DNA of 64,000 bases, from positions 17,206,742 through 17,270,741 of the forward strand of contig JAMKCF010000003.1 in assembly GCA_023634235.1 (NCBI GenBank), in the 5' to 3' direction. Below are positions 10,660 through 22,965 of this stretch, piece by piece. The notes under the pieces were generated by a model. The model made no database searches. It was not told the origin of the DNA and was given only the letters and a program-made list of their open reading frames with translations. Each line of letters begins with the position of its first letter. The first letter of the stretch is position 1. This stretch comes from Pisaster brevispinus (Eukaryota; Echinodermata; Asteroidea; Forcipulatida; Asteriidae). The translations under genes were made by a program, and so were the position numbers.

Positions 10660-11200
10660 TCTGAGTCTAAAGATTTGAATCATGATTTCACTTATGAGGT
10701 AAGAATTTCGCATGTCTTTGCGTGGAACAGATATCCCAGTGGCTGTGCGATAGTTTCTGGTGGATCGGGACCACGGTTCGAATCCCGGCAGTGTCCTTGA
10801 TTCACTTTTTCTTTTTTTCTGAGTCTAAAGATTTGAATCATGATTTCACTTATGAGGTAGATATTTCGCTTGTCTTTGCGTGGAACACATAGCCCAGTGC
10901 TTGGGAAATAGTTTCTGGTGGATCGGGACCACGGTTCGAATCCCGGCAGTGTCCTTGATTCACTTTTTCTTTTTTTCTGAGTCTAAAGATTTGAATCATG
11001 ATTTCACTTATGAGGTAGATATTTCGCTTGTCTTTGCGTGGAACACATAGCCCAGTGCTTGGGAAATAGTTTCTGGTGTGTCGGGACCACGGTTCGAATC
11101 CCGACAGGGTCCTTGATTCACTTTTTATTTTGTCTAAGTCTTGAGATTTGAATCATGATTTCACTCATGAGGTATAGATTGCGCTTGTCTTTGCGTGGAA
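10660..11200 (+). repeat. Block shared with 4.20-4.74 kb, copy 2
   Basis: Carries the same TATCCCAGTGG/CTGTGCGATAG unit (10734) and following units as 4200-4740, 6463 bp away. Its position outside the 3.0 kb duplication shows movement of unit blocks over several kilobases. Confidence 0.75.
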
Positions 11201-11269
11201 CAAATAGCCCAGTGGTTGGGAGATAGTTTCTGGTGGATCGGGACCACGGTTCGAATTCGGGCGTTGTCC

Positions 11270-12630
11270 TTGATTCACTTTTTCTTTTTTTCTGAGTCTA
11301 AAGATTAGAATCATGGTTTCACTTATAAGGTAGATATTTCGCTTGCCTTTGCGTGGAACAGATAGCCTAGTGGTTGGGAGATAGTTTCTGGTGGGTCGGG
11401 ACCACGGTTCGAATCCCGTCAGGGTCCTTGATTCACTTTTTCTTTTTTCTAAGTCTTTAGATTTGAATCATGTTTTCACTTATGAGGTATAGATTGCGCT
11501 CGTCTTTGCGTGGAACAAATAGCCCAGTGGTTGGGAGATAGTTTCTGGTTGATCGGGACCACGGTTCGAATCCTGGCGGTGTCCTTGATTCACTTTTTCT
11601 TTTTTCTGAGTCTAAAGATTTGAATCATGATTTCACTTATGAGGTAAGAATTTCGCATGTCTTTGCGTGGAACAGATAGCCCAGTGGCTGGGCGATAGTT
11701 TCTGGTGGATCGGGACCACGGTTCGAATCCCGGCAGTGTCCTTGATTCACTTTTTCTTTTTTTCTGAGTCTAAAGATTTGAATCATGATTTCACTTATGA
11801 GGTAGATATTTCGCTTGTCTTTGCGTGGAACACATAGCCCAGTGCTTGGAAAAATAGTTTCTGGTGGGTCGGGACCACGGTTTGAATCCCGGCAGGGTCC
11901 TTGATTCACTTTTTATTTTTTCTAAGTCTTTAGATTTGAATCATGATTTCACTCATGAGGTATAGATTGCGCTTGTCTTTGCGTGGAACACATAGCCCAG
12001 TGGTTGGGAGATAGTTTCTGGTGGATCGGGACCACGGTTGGAATCCGGGCGGTGTCCTTGATTCACTTTTTCTTTTTTTCTGAGTCTAAAGATTAGAATC
12101 ATGGTTTCACTTATAAGGTAGATATTTCGCTTGCCTTTGCGTGGAACAGATAGCCTAGTGGTTGGGAGATAGTTTCTGGTGGGTCGGGACCACGGTTCGA
12201 ATCCCGTCAGGGTCCTTGATTCACTTTTTCTTTTTTCTAAGTCTTTAGATTTGAATCATGTTTTCACTTATGAGGTATAGATTGCGCTCGTCTTTGCGTG
12301 GAACAAATAGCCCAGTGGTTGGGAGATAGTTTCTGGTTGATCGGGACCACGGTTCGAATCCTGGCGGTGTCCTTGATTCACTTTTTCTTTTTTCTGAGTC
12401 TAAAGATTTGAATCATGATTTCACTTATGAGGTAAGAATTTCGCATGTCTTTGCGTGGAACAGATAGCCCAGTGGCTGGGCGATAGTTTCTGGTGGATCG
12501 GGACCACGGTTCGAATCCCGGCAGTGTCCTTGATTCACTTTTTCTTTTTTTCTGAGTCTAAAGATTTGAATCATGATTTCACTTATGAGGTAGATATTTC
12601 GCTTGTCTTTGCGTGGAACACATAGCCCAG
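11270..12630 (+). repeat. Five-unit tandem duplication (788 bp period)
   Basis: The block from GATTAGAATCATGG (11303) recurs at 12091, offset 788 bp, and runs on to about 11840/12630, where the copies part at AGTGCTTGGAAAAATAG versus AGTGCTTGGGAAATAG. Copy 2 then continues as the 12.1-13.1 kb block shared with 7.3 kb. Confidence 0.82.
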
Positions 12631-13070
12631 TGCTTGGGAAATAGTTTCTGGTGTGTCGGGACCACGGTTCGAATCCCGACAGGGTCCTTGATTCACTTTT
12701 TATTTTGTCTAAGTCTTGAGATTTGAATCATGATTTCACTCATGAGGTATAGATTGCGCTTGTCTTTGCGTGGAACAAATAGCCCAGTGGTTGGGAGATA
12801 GTTTCTGGTGGATCGGGACCACGGTTCGAATTCGGGCGTTGTCCTTGATTCACTTTTTCTTTTTTTCTGAGTCTAAAGATTTGAATCATGATTTCACTTA
12901 TGAGGTAGATATTTCGCTTGTCTTTGCGTGGAACAAATAGCCCAGTGGTTGGGTGATAGTTTCTGGTGGGTCGGGACCACGGTTCTAATCCCGGCAGATT
13001 CCTTGATTCACTTTTTCTTTTTTCTAAGTTTTTAGATTTGAATCATGATTTCACTTATGAGGTAGGAATT
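12135..13070 (+). repeat. Six-unit block shared with 7.26-8.19 kb, copy 2
   Basis: Constant offset of 4880 bp from 7255-8190. Ends at the border of domain A; the next units have CTTTTTGTGG and CTCGGCGAGG and belong to domain B. Confidence 0.82.
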
Positions 13071-13393
13071 TCGCTTGTCTTTTTGTGGAACAAATAGCCC
13101 AGTGGTTGGGAGATCGTTTCTGGAGGATCGGGACCACGGTTCGAATCTCGGCGAGGTCCTTGATTCGATTTTTCTTTTTTCTAAGTTTTTAGATTTGAAT
13201 CATGATTTCACTCATGAGGTAGGAATTTCGCTTGTCTTTGCGTGGAACAAATAGCCCAGTGGTTGGGAGATAGTTTCTGGTGGATCGGGACCACGGTTCG
13301 AATCCATGCAAAGTCCTTGATTTACTTTTTCTTTTTTCCGAGTCTAAAGATTTGAATTATGATTTCACTTATGACTTAGGAATGTAATTTGTC

Positions 13394-14811
13394 TTTGCGT
13401 GGAACAGATAGCCCAGTGGTTGGGAGATAGTTTCTGGTGGATCGGGACCACGGTTCGAATCCCGACAAAGTCCTTGATTCACTTTTTCTTTTTTCTGAGT
13501 CTAAAGATTTGAATCATGATTTCACTTATGAGGTAATAATTTCGCTTGTCTTTGCGTGGAACAGATAGCCCAGTTTTTGTGAGATAATTTCTGGTGGATC
13601 GGTACCCCGGTTCGAATCCCGGCAGTGTCCTTAATCTTCTTTTTCTTTTTTTTCTGAGTCTAAAGATTTGAATCATGATTTCACTTATGAGGTAAGAATT
13701 TCGCATGTCTTTGCGTGGAACAGATAGTCCAGTGGTTGGGAGAAAGTTTATGGTGGATCAGCACCACGGTTTGAATCCCGGTAGGGTCCTCGATCCCCTT
13801 TTTCTTTTTTTCTGAGTCTAAAGATTTGAATCATGATTTCACTTATGAGGTAAGAATTCCGCTTGTCTTTGCGTGGAACAGATAGCCCAGTGGTTGGGAG
13901 ATAGTTTCTGGTGGATCGGGACCCCGGTTCGAATCCCGACAAGGTCCTTGATTTATTTTTTATTTTTTGCGAGTCTAAAGATTTGAATTATGATTTCACT
14001 TATGACTTAGGAATTTCGTTTGTCTTTGCGTGGAACAGATAGCCCAGTGGTTGGGAGATCGTTTCTGGAGGATCGGGACCACGGTTCGAATCTCGGCGAG
14101 GTCCTTGATTTACTTATTCTTTTTTTCTGAGTCTAAAGATTTGAATCATGATTTCACTTATGAGGTAAGAATTCCGCACGTCTTTGCGTGGAACAGATAG
14201 CCCAGTGGTTGGGAGATAGTTTCTGGTGGATCGGGACCACGGTTCGAATCCCGATAAGGTCCTTGATTCACTTTTTCTTGTTGCTGAATCTAGAGATTTG
14301 AATCATGATTTAACTTATGAGGTAATAATTTCGCATGTCTTTGCGTGGAACAAATAGCCCAGTGGTTGAGAGATCGTTTCTGGAGGATCGGGACTACGGT
14401 TCGAATTTCGGCGAGGTCCTTGATTTACTTATTCTTTTTTTCTGAGTCTAAAGATTTGAATCATGATTTCACTTATGTTGAAGGAATTTCGCTTGTATTT
14501 GCGTGGAACAGATAGCCCAGTGGTTGGGAGATAGTTTCTGGTAGATCGGGACCACGGTTCGAATCCCGATAGGGTCCTGATCCCCTTTTTCTTTTATTCT
14601 GAGTCTTAAGATTTGAATCATGATTTCACTTATGTGGTATGAATTTCGCTTGTCTTTGCGGGGAACACTTAGCCCAGTGGTTTGGAGATAGTTTCTGGTG
14701 GATCGGGACCCCGGTTCGAATCCCGACAAGTTCCTTGATTCACTTTTTCTTTTTTCTGAGTCTAAAGATTTGAATCATGATTTCACTTATGACGTAAGAA
14801 TACCGCATGTC
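13394..14811 (+). repeat. 1418 bp tandem duplication, copy 1
   Basis: Nine units directly followed by a second copy at 14812-16229. I see no differences in the parts I compared line by line, which points to a very recent event or an assembly duplication. Contains the CCTCGATCCCC unit (13756) also found at 20.0 and 32.0 kb. Confidence 0.9.
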
Positions 14812-16229
14812 TTTGCGTGGAACAGATAGCCCAGTGGTTGGGAGATAGTTTCTGGTGGATCGGGACCACGGTTCGAATCCCGACAAAGTCCTTGATTCAC
14901 TTTTTCTTTTTTCTGAGTCTAAAGATTTGAATCATGATTTCACTTATGAGGTAATAATTTCGCTTGTCTTTGCGTGGAACAGATAGCCCAGTTTTTGTGA
15001 GATAATTTCTGGTGGATCGGTACCCCGGTTCGAATCCCGGCAGTGTCCTTAATCTTCTTTTTCTTTTTTTTCTGAGTCTAAAGATTTGAATCATGATTTC
15101 ACTTATGAGGTAAGAATTTCGCATGTCTTTGCGTGGAACAGATAGTCCAGTGGTTGGGAGAAAGTTTATGGTGGATCAGCACCACGGTTTGAATCCCGGT
15201 AGGGTCCTCGATCCCCTTTTTCTTTTTTTCTGAGTCTAAAGATTTGAATCATGATTTCACTTATGAGGTAAGAATTCCGCTTGTCTTTGCGTGGAACAGA
15301 TAGCCCAGTGGTTGGGAGATAGTTTCTGGTGGATCGGGACCCCGGTTCGAATCCCGACAAGGTCCTTGATTTATTTTTTATTTTTTGCGAGTCTAAAGAT
15401 TTGAATTATGATTTCACTTATGACTTAGGAATTTCGTTTGTCTTTGCGTGGAACAGATAGCCCAGTGGTTGGGAGATCGTTTCTGGAGGATCGGGACCAC
15501 GGTTCGAATCTCGGCGAGGTCCTTGATTTACTTATTCTTTTTTTCTGAGTCTAAAGATTTGAATCATGATTTCACTTATGAGGTAAGAATTCCGCACGTC
15601 TTTGCGTGGAACAGATAGCCCAGTGGTTGGGAGATAGTTTCTGGTGGATCGGGACCACGGTTCGAATCCCGATAAGGTCCTTGATTCACTTTTTCTTGTT
15701 GCTGAATCTAGAGATTTGAATCATGATTTAACTTATGAGGTAATAATTTCGCATGTCTTTGCGTGGAACAAATAGCCCAGTGGTTGAGAGATCGTTTCTG
15801 GAGGATCGGGACTACGGTTCGAATTTCGGCGAGGTCCTTGATTTACTTATTCTTTTTTTCTGAGTCTAAAGATTTGAATCATGATTTCACTTATGTTGAA
15901 GGAATTTCGCTTGTATTTGCGTGGAACAGATAGCCCAGTGGTTGGGAGATAGTTTCTGGTAGATCGGGACCACGGTTCGAATCCCGATAGGGTCCTGATC
16001 CCCTTTTTCTTTTATTCTGAGTCTTAAGATTTGAATCATGATTTCACTTATGTGGTATGAATTTCGCTTGTCTTTGCGGGGAACACTTAGCCCAGTGGTT
16101 TGGAGATAGTTTCTGGTGGATCGGGACCCCGGTTCGAATCCCGACAAGTTCCTTGATTCACTTTTTCTTTTTTCTGAGTCTAAAGATTTGAATCATGATT
16201 TCACTTATGACGTAAGAATACCGCATGTC
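14812..16229 (+). repeat. 1418 bp tandem duplication, copy 2
   Basis: Head-to-tail copy of 13394-14811 with a constant 1418 bp offset. Downstream of 16229 the sequence departs (GGGACATAG in place of GGGAGATAG). Confidence 0.9.
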
Positions 16230-16799
16230 TTTGCGTGGAACAGATAGCCCAGTGGTTGGGACATAGTTTCTGGTGCATCGTACCCCGGTTCGAATCCCGG
16301 CAGGTTCCTTGATTCACATTTTCTTTTTTCTAAGTCTTTAGATTTGAATCATGATTTCACTTATGAGGTAAGAATGTCGCATGTCTTTGCCTGGAACAAA
16401 TAGCCCAGTGGTTGGGAGATAGTTTGTGGTGGATCGGGACCACGGTTCGAATCCCGGCAAAGTCCTTGATTCACATTTTCTTTTTTTAGAGTCTAAAGAT
16501 TTTAATCATCATTTCACTTATGAGGTAAGAATTTCGCATGTCTTTGCGTGTACAAGATAGCCCAGTGGTTGGGAGATAGTTTCTGGTGGATCAGGACCAC
16601 GGTTCGAATCCCGGTAGGGTCCTTGATCCCCTTTTTCTTGTTTCTGAGTCTAAAGATTTGAATCATGATTTAACTTATGAGGTAAGAATTTCGCATGTCT
16701 TTGCGTGTAAAAGATAGCCCAGTGGTTGGGATATAGTTTCTGGTGGATCAGGACCACGGTTCGAATCCGGGTAGGGTCATTGATCCCCTTTTTCTTTTT

Positions 16800-17475
16800 T
16801 TCTGAGTCTAAAGATTTGAATCATGATTTCACTTATGAGGTAAGAATTCCGCTTGTCTTTGCGTGGAACAGATAGCCCAGTGGTTGGGAGATAGTTTCTG
16901 GTGGATCGGGACCCCGGTTCGAATCCCGACAAGGTCCTTGATTTATTTTTTATTTTTTGCGAGTCTAAAGATTTGAATTATGATTTCACTTATGACTTAG
17001 GAATTTCGTTTGTCTTTGCGTGGAACAGATAGCCCAGTGGTTGGGAGATCGTTTCTGGAGGATCGGGACCACGGTTCGAATCTCGGCGAGGTCCTTGATT
17101 TACTTATTCTTTTTTTCTGAGTCTAAAGATTTGAATCATGATTTCACTTATGAGGTAAGAATTCCGCACGTCTTTGCGTGGAACAGATAGCCCAGTGGTT
17201 GGGAGATAGTTTCTGGTGGATCGGGACCACGGTTCGAATCCCGATAAGGTCCTTGATTCACTTTTTCTTGTTGCTGAATCTAGAGATTTGAATCATGATT
17301 TAACTTATGAGGTAATAATTTCGCATGTCTTTGCGTGGAACAAATAGCCCAGTGGTTGAGAGATCGTTTCTGGAGGATCGGGACTACGGTTCGAATTTCG
17401 GCGAGGTCCTTGATTTACTTATTCTTTTTTTCTGAGTCTAAAGATTTGAATCATGATTTCACTTATGTTGAAGGA
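16800..17475 (+). repeat. Partial third copy of the 1418 bp block
   Basis: Matches about 13810-14485 (offset 2990 bp, 19 units), through GGCGAGG and up to TATGTTGAAGGAAT, after which it reads GTTGCTTGTC and departs. Separated from copy 2 by about 570 bp of other units. Confidence 0.82.
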
Positions 17476-19439
17476 ATGTTGCTTGTCTTTGCGTGGAACA
17501 GATAGCCTAGTGGTTGGGAGATAGTTTCTGGTGGATCGGGACCACATTTCGAATCCCGTAAAAGTCCTTGATTCACTTTTTTTTCTGAGTCTAAAGATTT
17601 GAATCATGATTTCACCTATGAAGTAGGAATTTCGCTTTTCTTTGCGTGGAACAGATAGCCCAGTGGTTGGGAGATAGTTTCTTGTGGATCAGGACCCAGG
17701 TTCGAATCCCGGCAGTGTTCTTCATTCACTTTTTTTTTTTCTGAGTCTAAAATTTGAATCATTATTTCACTTATGAGCTAGGAATTTCGATTGTCTTTGC
17801 GTGGAACAGATAGCCCAGTGGTTGGGAGATAGTTTCTGGTGGATGGGGATGCCGGTTCGAATCCCGGCAGGGTCCTTGATTCACTCTTTCTTTTTCCTAA
17901 GTCTTTAGATTTGAATCGTGATTTCACTTATGACGTATGAATTTCGCTTGTCTTTGCGTGGAACAAATAGCCCAGTGGTTGAGAGATAGTTTGTGGTGGG
18001 TCGGGCCCACGGTTCGAATCCCGGCAGTGTTCTTGATTCACTTTTTCCTTTTTCTGAGTCTAAAGATTTGAATCATGATTTCACTTATGTGGTAGGAATT
18101 TCGCTTGTCTTTGAGTGGAACAGATAGCCCAGTGGTTGGGAGATAGTTTCTGTAGGATCGGGACCCCGGTTAGAATCCCGGCAGGGTCCTTGATTCACTT
18201 TTTTCATTTTTCTAAGTCTTTAAATTTGAATCATGATTTCACTTATGAGGTAGGAATGTCGCTTGTCTTTGCGTGGAACAAATAGCCCAGTGGTTGGGAG
18301 ATAGTTTGTTGTGTGTCGGGACCCCGGTTCGAATCCCGGCAGTGTTCTTGATTCACTTTTTCCTTTTTCTGAGTCTAAAGATTTGAATCATGATTTCACT
18401 TATGTGGTAGGAATTTCGCTTGTCTTTGCGTGGAACACATGGCCCAGTGGTTGGGAGATAGTTCCTCGTGGATGGGGATGCCGGTTCGAATCCCGGCAGG
18501 GTCCTTGATTCACTTTTTCATTTTTCTAAGTCTTTAAATTTGAATCATGATTTCACTTATGAGGTAGGAATTTCGCTTGTCTTTGCGTGGAACAAATAGC
18601 CCAGTGGTTTGGAGATAGTTTCTTGTGGATCAGGACCCCGGTTCGAATCCCGGCAGGGTCCTTGAGTCACTCTTTCTTTTTCCCAAGTCTTTAGATTTGA
18701 ATCGTGATTTCACTTATGACGTAGGAATTTCGCTAGTCTTTGCGTGGAACAGATAGCACAGTGGTTGGGAGATAGTTTCTGGTGGACCATGACCACGGTT
18801 CGAATCCCGACAAGGTCCTTGATTCACTTTTTCTTTTTTCTGAGTCTACAGATTTGAATCATTAATTCACTTATGAGGTAGGAATTTCGCTTGTCTTTGC
18901 GTGGAACAGATAGCCCAGTGGTTGGGAGATAATTTCTCGTGGATCCGTACCCCTGTTCGAATCCCGGCAGTGTCCTTGATCTTCTTTTTCTTTTTTTTCT
19001 GAGTCTAAAGATTTGAATTATGATTTCACTTATGACTTAGGAATTTCGTTTGTCTTTGCGTGGAACAGATAGCCCAGTGGTTGGGAGATAGTTTCTGGTG
19101 GATCGGGACCCCGGTTCGAATCCCGGCAGTGTCCTTGATCCCCTTTTTCTTTTTTCTGAGTCTAAAGATTTGAATCATGATTTCACTTATGAGGTAAGAA
19201 TTTCGCTTGTCTTTGCGTGGAACAGATAGCCCAGTCGTTGGAAAAAAGTTTCTGGTGGATCGGGACCCCGGTTCGAATCCCGGTAGTGTCCTTGATCCCC
19301 TTTTTCTTTTTTCTGAGTCTAAAGATTTGAATCATAATTTCACTTATGAGGTAGGAATTTCGCTTGTCTTTGCGTGGAACAGATAGCCCAGTGGTTGGGA
19401 GATAGTTTCTGGTGGATCGGGACCACGGTTCGAATCCCG

Positions 19440-20647
19440 ACAAGGTCCTTGATTCACTTTTTTTTTTTTCTGAGTCTACAGATTTGAATCATGATTTCAC
19501 TTATGAGGTAAGAATTTCGCATGTCTTTGTGTGGAACAGATAGCCCAGTGGTTGGGAGATAGTTTCTGGTGGATCGGGACCCCGGTTCGAATCCCGGCAG
19601 TGTCCTTGATCCCCTTTTTCTTTTTTCTGAGTCTAAAGATTTGAATCATGATTTCACTTATGAGGTAAGAATTTCGCTTGTCTTTGCGTGGAACAGATAG
19701 CCCAGTGGTTGGCAGATAGTTTCTGGTGGATCGGGACGACGGTTCGAATCCTGGTAGGATCCTTGATCCCTTTTTTCTGAGTCTAAAGATTTGAATCATG
19801 ATTTCACTTATGAGGTAAGAATTTCGCTTGTCTTTGCGTGGAACAGATAGCCCAGTGGTTGGGAGATAATTTCTGGTGGATCCGTACCCCTGTTCGAATC
19901 CCGGCAGTGTCCTTGATCTTCTTTTTCTTTTTTTTCTGAGTCTAAAGATTTGAATCGTGATTTCACTTATGAGGTAAGAATTTCGCATGTCTTTGCGTGG
20001 AACAGATAGTCCAGTGGTTGGGAGATAGTTTCTGGTGGATCAGCACCACGGTTTGAATCCCGGTAGGGTCCTCGATCCCCTTTTTCTTTTTTCCGAGTCT
20101 AAAGATTTGAATCATGATTTCACTTATGAGGTAAGAATTTCGCTTGTCTTTGCGTGGAACAGATAGCCCAGTGGTTGGGAGATAGCTTCTGGTGGATCGG
20201 GACCCCGGTTCGAATCCCGACAAGGTACTTGATTCACTTTTTCTTTTTTCTGAGTCTAAAGATTTGAATCATGATTTCACTTATGAGGTAAGAATTTCGC
20301 ATGTCTTTGTGTGGAACAGATAGCCCAGTGGTTGGGAGATAGTTTCTGGTGGATCGGGACCCCGGTTCGAATCCCGGCAGTGTCCTTGATCCCCTTTTTC
20401 TTTTTTCTGAGTCTAAAGATTTGAATCATGATTTCACTTATGAGGTAAGAATTTCGCTTGTCTTTGCGTGGAACAGATAGCCCAGTGGTTGGCAGATAGT
20501 TTCTGGTGGATCGGGACGACGGTTCGAATCCTGGTAGGATCCTTGATCCCTTTTTTCTGAGTCTAAAGATTTGAATCATGATTTCACTTATGAGGTAAGA
20601 ATTTCGCTTGTCTTTGCGTGGAACAGATAGCCCAGTGGTTGGGAGAT
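19440..20647 (+). repeat. Five-unit duplication (780 bp period)
   Basis: The block 19440-19867 recurs at 20220-20647, with the same CTTTGTGTGG and CTGGTAGGATCC units. It ends where copy 1 reads GGGAGATAATTTC and copy 2 reads GGGAGATAGTTTC. Confidence 0.82.
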
Positions 20648-21573
20648 AGTTTCTTGTGGATCGGGACCCCGGTTCGAATCCCTGCAGTGTCCTTGATCTT
20701 TTTTTTCTTTTTTTTTCTGAGTCTAAAGATTTGAATCATGATTTCACTTATGAGGTAAGAATTTCGCATGTCTTTGTGTGGAACAGATAGCCCAGTGGTT
20801 GGGAGATAGTTTCTGGTGGATCGGGACCACGGTTCGAATCCCGACAAGGTCCTTGATTCACTTGTTCTTTTTTCTGAGTCTAAAGATTTGAATCATGATT
20901 TCACTTATGAGGTAAGAATTTCGTCTTTGCGTGGAACAGATAGCCCAGTGGTTGGGAGATAGTTTCTGGTGGATCGGGACCCCGGTTCGAATCCCGGCAG
21001 TGTCCTTGATCCCCTTTTTCTTTTTTCTGAGTCTAAAGATTTGAATCATGATTTCACTTATGAGGTAAGAATTTCGCTTGTCTTTGCGTGGAACAGATAG
21101 CCCAGTGGTTGGCAGATAGTTTCTGGTGGATCGGGACGACGGTTCGAATCCTGGTAGGATCCTTGATCCCTTTTTTCTGAGTCTAAAGATTTGAATCATG
21201 ATTTCACTTATGAGGTAAGAATTTCGCATGTCTTTGCGTGGAACAGATAGCCCAGTGGTTGGGAGATAGTTTCTGGTGGATCGGGACCACGGTTCGAATC
21301 CATGCAAAGTCCTTGATTTACTTTTTCTTTTTTCCGAGTCTAAAGATTTGAATCGTGATTTCACTTATGAGGTAGGAAATTCGCTTGTCTTTGCGTGGAA
21401 CAGATAGCCCAGTGGTTAGCAGATAGTTTCTGGTGGATCGGGACCACGGTTCGAACCCCGACAAGGTCCTTGATTCACTTTTTTCTTTTTTTCTGAGTCT
21501 AAAGATTTGAATCATGATTTCACTTATGAGGTAAGAATTTCGCTTGTCTTTGCGTGGAACAGATAGCCCAGTG
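20305..21573 (+). repeat. 1392 bp-period higher-order repeat, copy 1
   Basis: Recurs at 21697-22965. The order of unit variants is the same, including the CCCTGCAGTG unit with a long T-run, the CTTG-deletion unit (20917), the CTGGTAGGATCC unit and the CCATGCAAAG unit. The period is a little under nine 157 bp units because it includes shortened units. Confidence 0.85.
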
Positions 21574-21696
21574 GTTGGGAGATAATTTCTGGTGGATCCG
21601 TACCCCTGTTCGAATCCCGACAAGGTCCTTGATTCACTTTTTTTTCTGAGTCTAAAGATTTGAATCATGATTTCACTTATGAGGTAAGAATTTCGT

Positions 21697-22965
21697 CTTT
21701 GCGTGGAACAGATAGCCCAGTGGTTGGGAGATAGTTTCTGGTGGATCGGGACCCCGGTTCGAATCCCGGCAGTGTCCTTGATCCCCTTTTTCTTTTTTCT
21801 GAGTCTAAAGATTTGAATCATGATTTCACTTATGAGGTAAGAATTTCGCTTGTCTTTGCGTGGAACAGATAGCCCAGTGGTTGGCAGATAGTTTCTGGTG
21901 GATCGGGACGACGGTTCGAATCCTGGTAGGATCCTTGATCCCTTTTTTCTGAGTCTAAAGATTTGAATCATGATTTCACTTATGAGGTAAGAATTTCGCT
22001 TGTCTTTGCGTGGAACAGATAGCCCAGTGGTTGGGAGATAGTTTCTTGTGGATCGGGACCCCGGTTCGAATCCCTGCAGTGTCCTTGATCTTTGTTTTTT
22101 TTTTTTTTCTGAGTCTAAAGATTTGAATCATGATTTCACTTATGAGGTAAGAATTTCGCATGTCTTTGTGTGGAACAGATAGCCCAGTGGTTGGGAGATA
22201 GTTTCTGGTGGATCGGGACCACGGTTCGAATCCCGACAAGGTCCTTGATTCACTTTTTCTTTTTTCTGAGTCTAAAGATTTGAATCATGATTTCATTTAT
22301 GAGGTAAGAATTTCGTCTTTGCGTGGAACAGATAGCCCAGTGGTTGGGAGATAGTTTCTGGTGGATCGGGACCCCGGTTCGAATCCCGGCAGTGTCCTTG
22401 ATCCCCTTTTTCTTTTTTCTGAGTCTAAAGATTTGAATCATGATTTCACTTATGAGGTAAGAATTTCGCTTGTCTTTGCGTGGAACAGATAGCCCAGTGG
22501 TTGGCAGATAGTTTCTGGTGGATCGGGACGACGGTTCGAATCCTGGTAGGATCCTTGATCCCTTTTTTCTGAGTCTAAAGATTTGAATCATGATTTCACT
22601 TATGAGGTAAGAATTTCGCATGTCTTTGCGTGGAACAGATAGCCCAGTGGTTGGGAGATAGTTTCTGGTGGATCGGGACCACGGTTCGAATCCATGCAAA
22701 GTCCTTGATTTACTTTTTCTTTTTTCCGAGTCTAAAGATTTGAATCGTGATTTCACTTATGAGGTAGGAAATTCGCTTGTCTTTGCGTGGAACAGATAGC
22801 CCAGTGGTTAGCAGATAGTTTCTGGTGGATCGGGACCACGGTTCGAACCCCGACAAGGTCCTTGATTCACTTTTTTCTTTTTTCTGAGTCTAAAGATTTG
22901 AATCATGATTTCACTTATGAGGTAAGAATTTCGCTTGTCTTTGCGTGGAACAGATAGCCCAGTGG
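21697..22965 (+). repeat. 1392 bp-period higher-order repeat, copy 2
   Basis: Same unit order as 20305-21573. The T-run of the CCCTGCAGTG unit differs (TTTG then T14, 22095-22108). The end overlaps the start of copy 3, which follows at a shorter offset (about 1084 bp). Confidence 0.85.

Larger units (their letters stand above)
1..13080 (+). repeat. Array domain A: mixed linker types
   Basis: About 83 units. Both CTAAGTCTTTAG and CTGAGTCTAAAG linkers occur, intermixed. The post-B-box spacer is mostly CCTTGATTCAC. Domain-specific variants are GGGAGACAG after the A box, GGTTGGAATCCGGGCGG, CACTATTGAGG, and GGTATAGATTGCGC before the CTTTGCGTGG segment. Contains the 3.0 kb duplication, the two fold-back hairpins and several 5-7-unit duplications. 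No gene or unique DNA seen. Confidence 0.8.
13081..19100 (+). repeat. Array domain B: transitional units
   Basis: About 38 units with characteristic variants: CTCGGCGAGG or CCGACAAAG after the B box, GATCGTTTCTGGAGG, TTGCTGAATCTAGAG linkers, TATGACTTAGG and TATGTTGAAGG. From about 17.6 to 18.8 kb, units with CTAAGTCTTTAAA linkers and TCCTTTTTC T-runs appear. Contains the 1418 bp tandem duplication and a partial third copy. No unique DNA seen. Confidence 0.78.

Noticed and set aside
21318..21971. Longest open reading frame (217 codons, minus strand) and the related frames of 135-190 codons at 19.5-30.6 kb as genes
   Set aside because: All are translations of the satellite itself. The peptide repeats with the 157 bp unit in rotating frames, start and stop positions follow unit indels, and there is no codon bias, domain, or intron-exon context.
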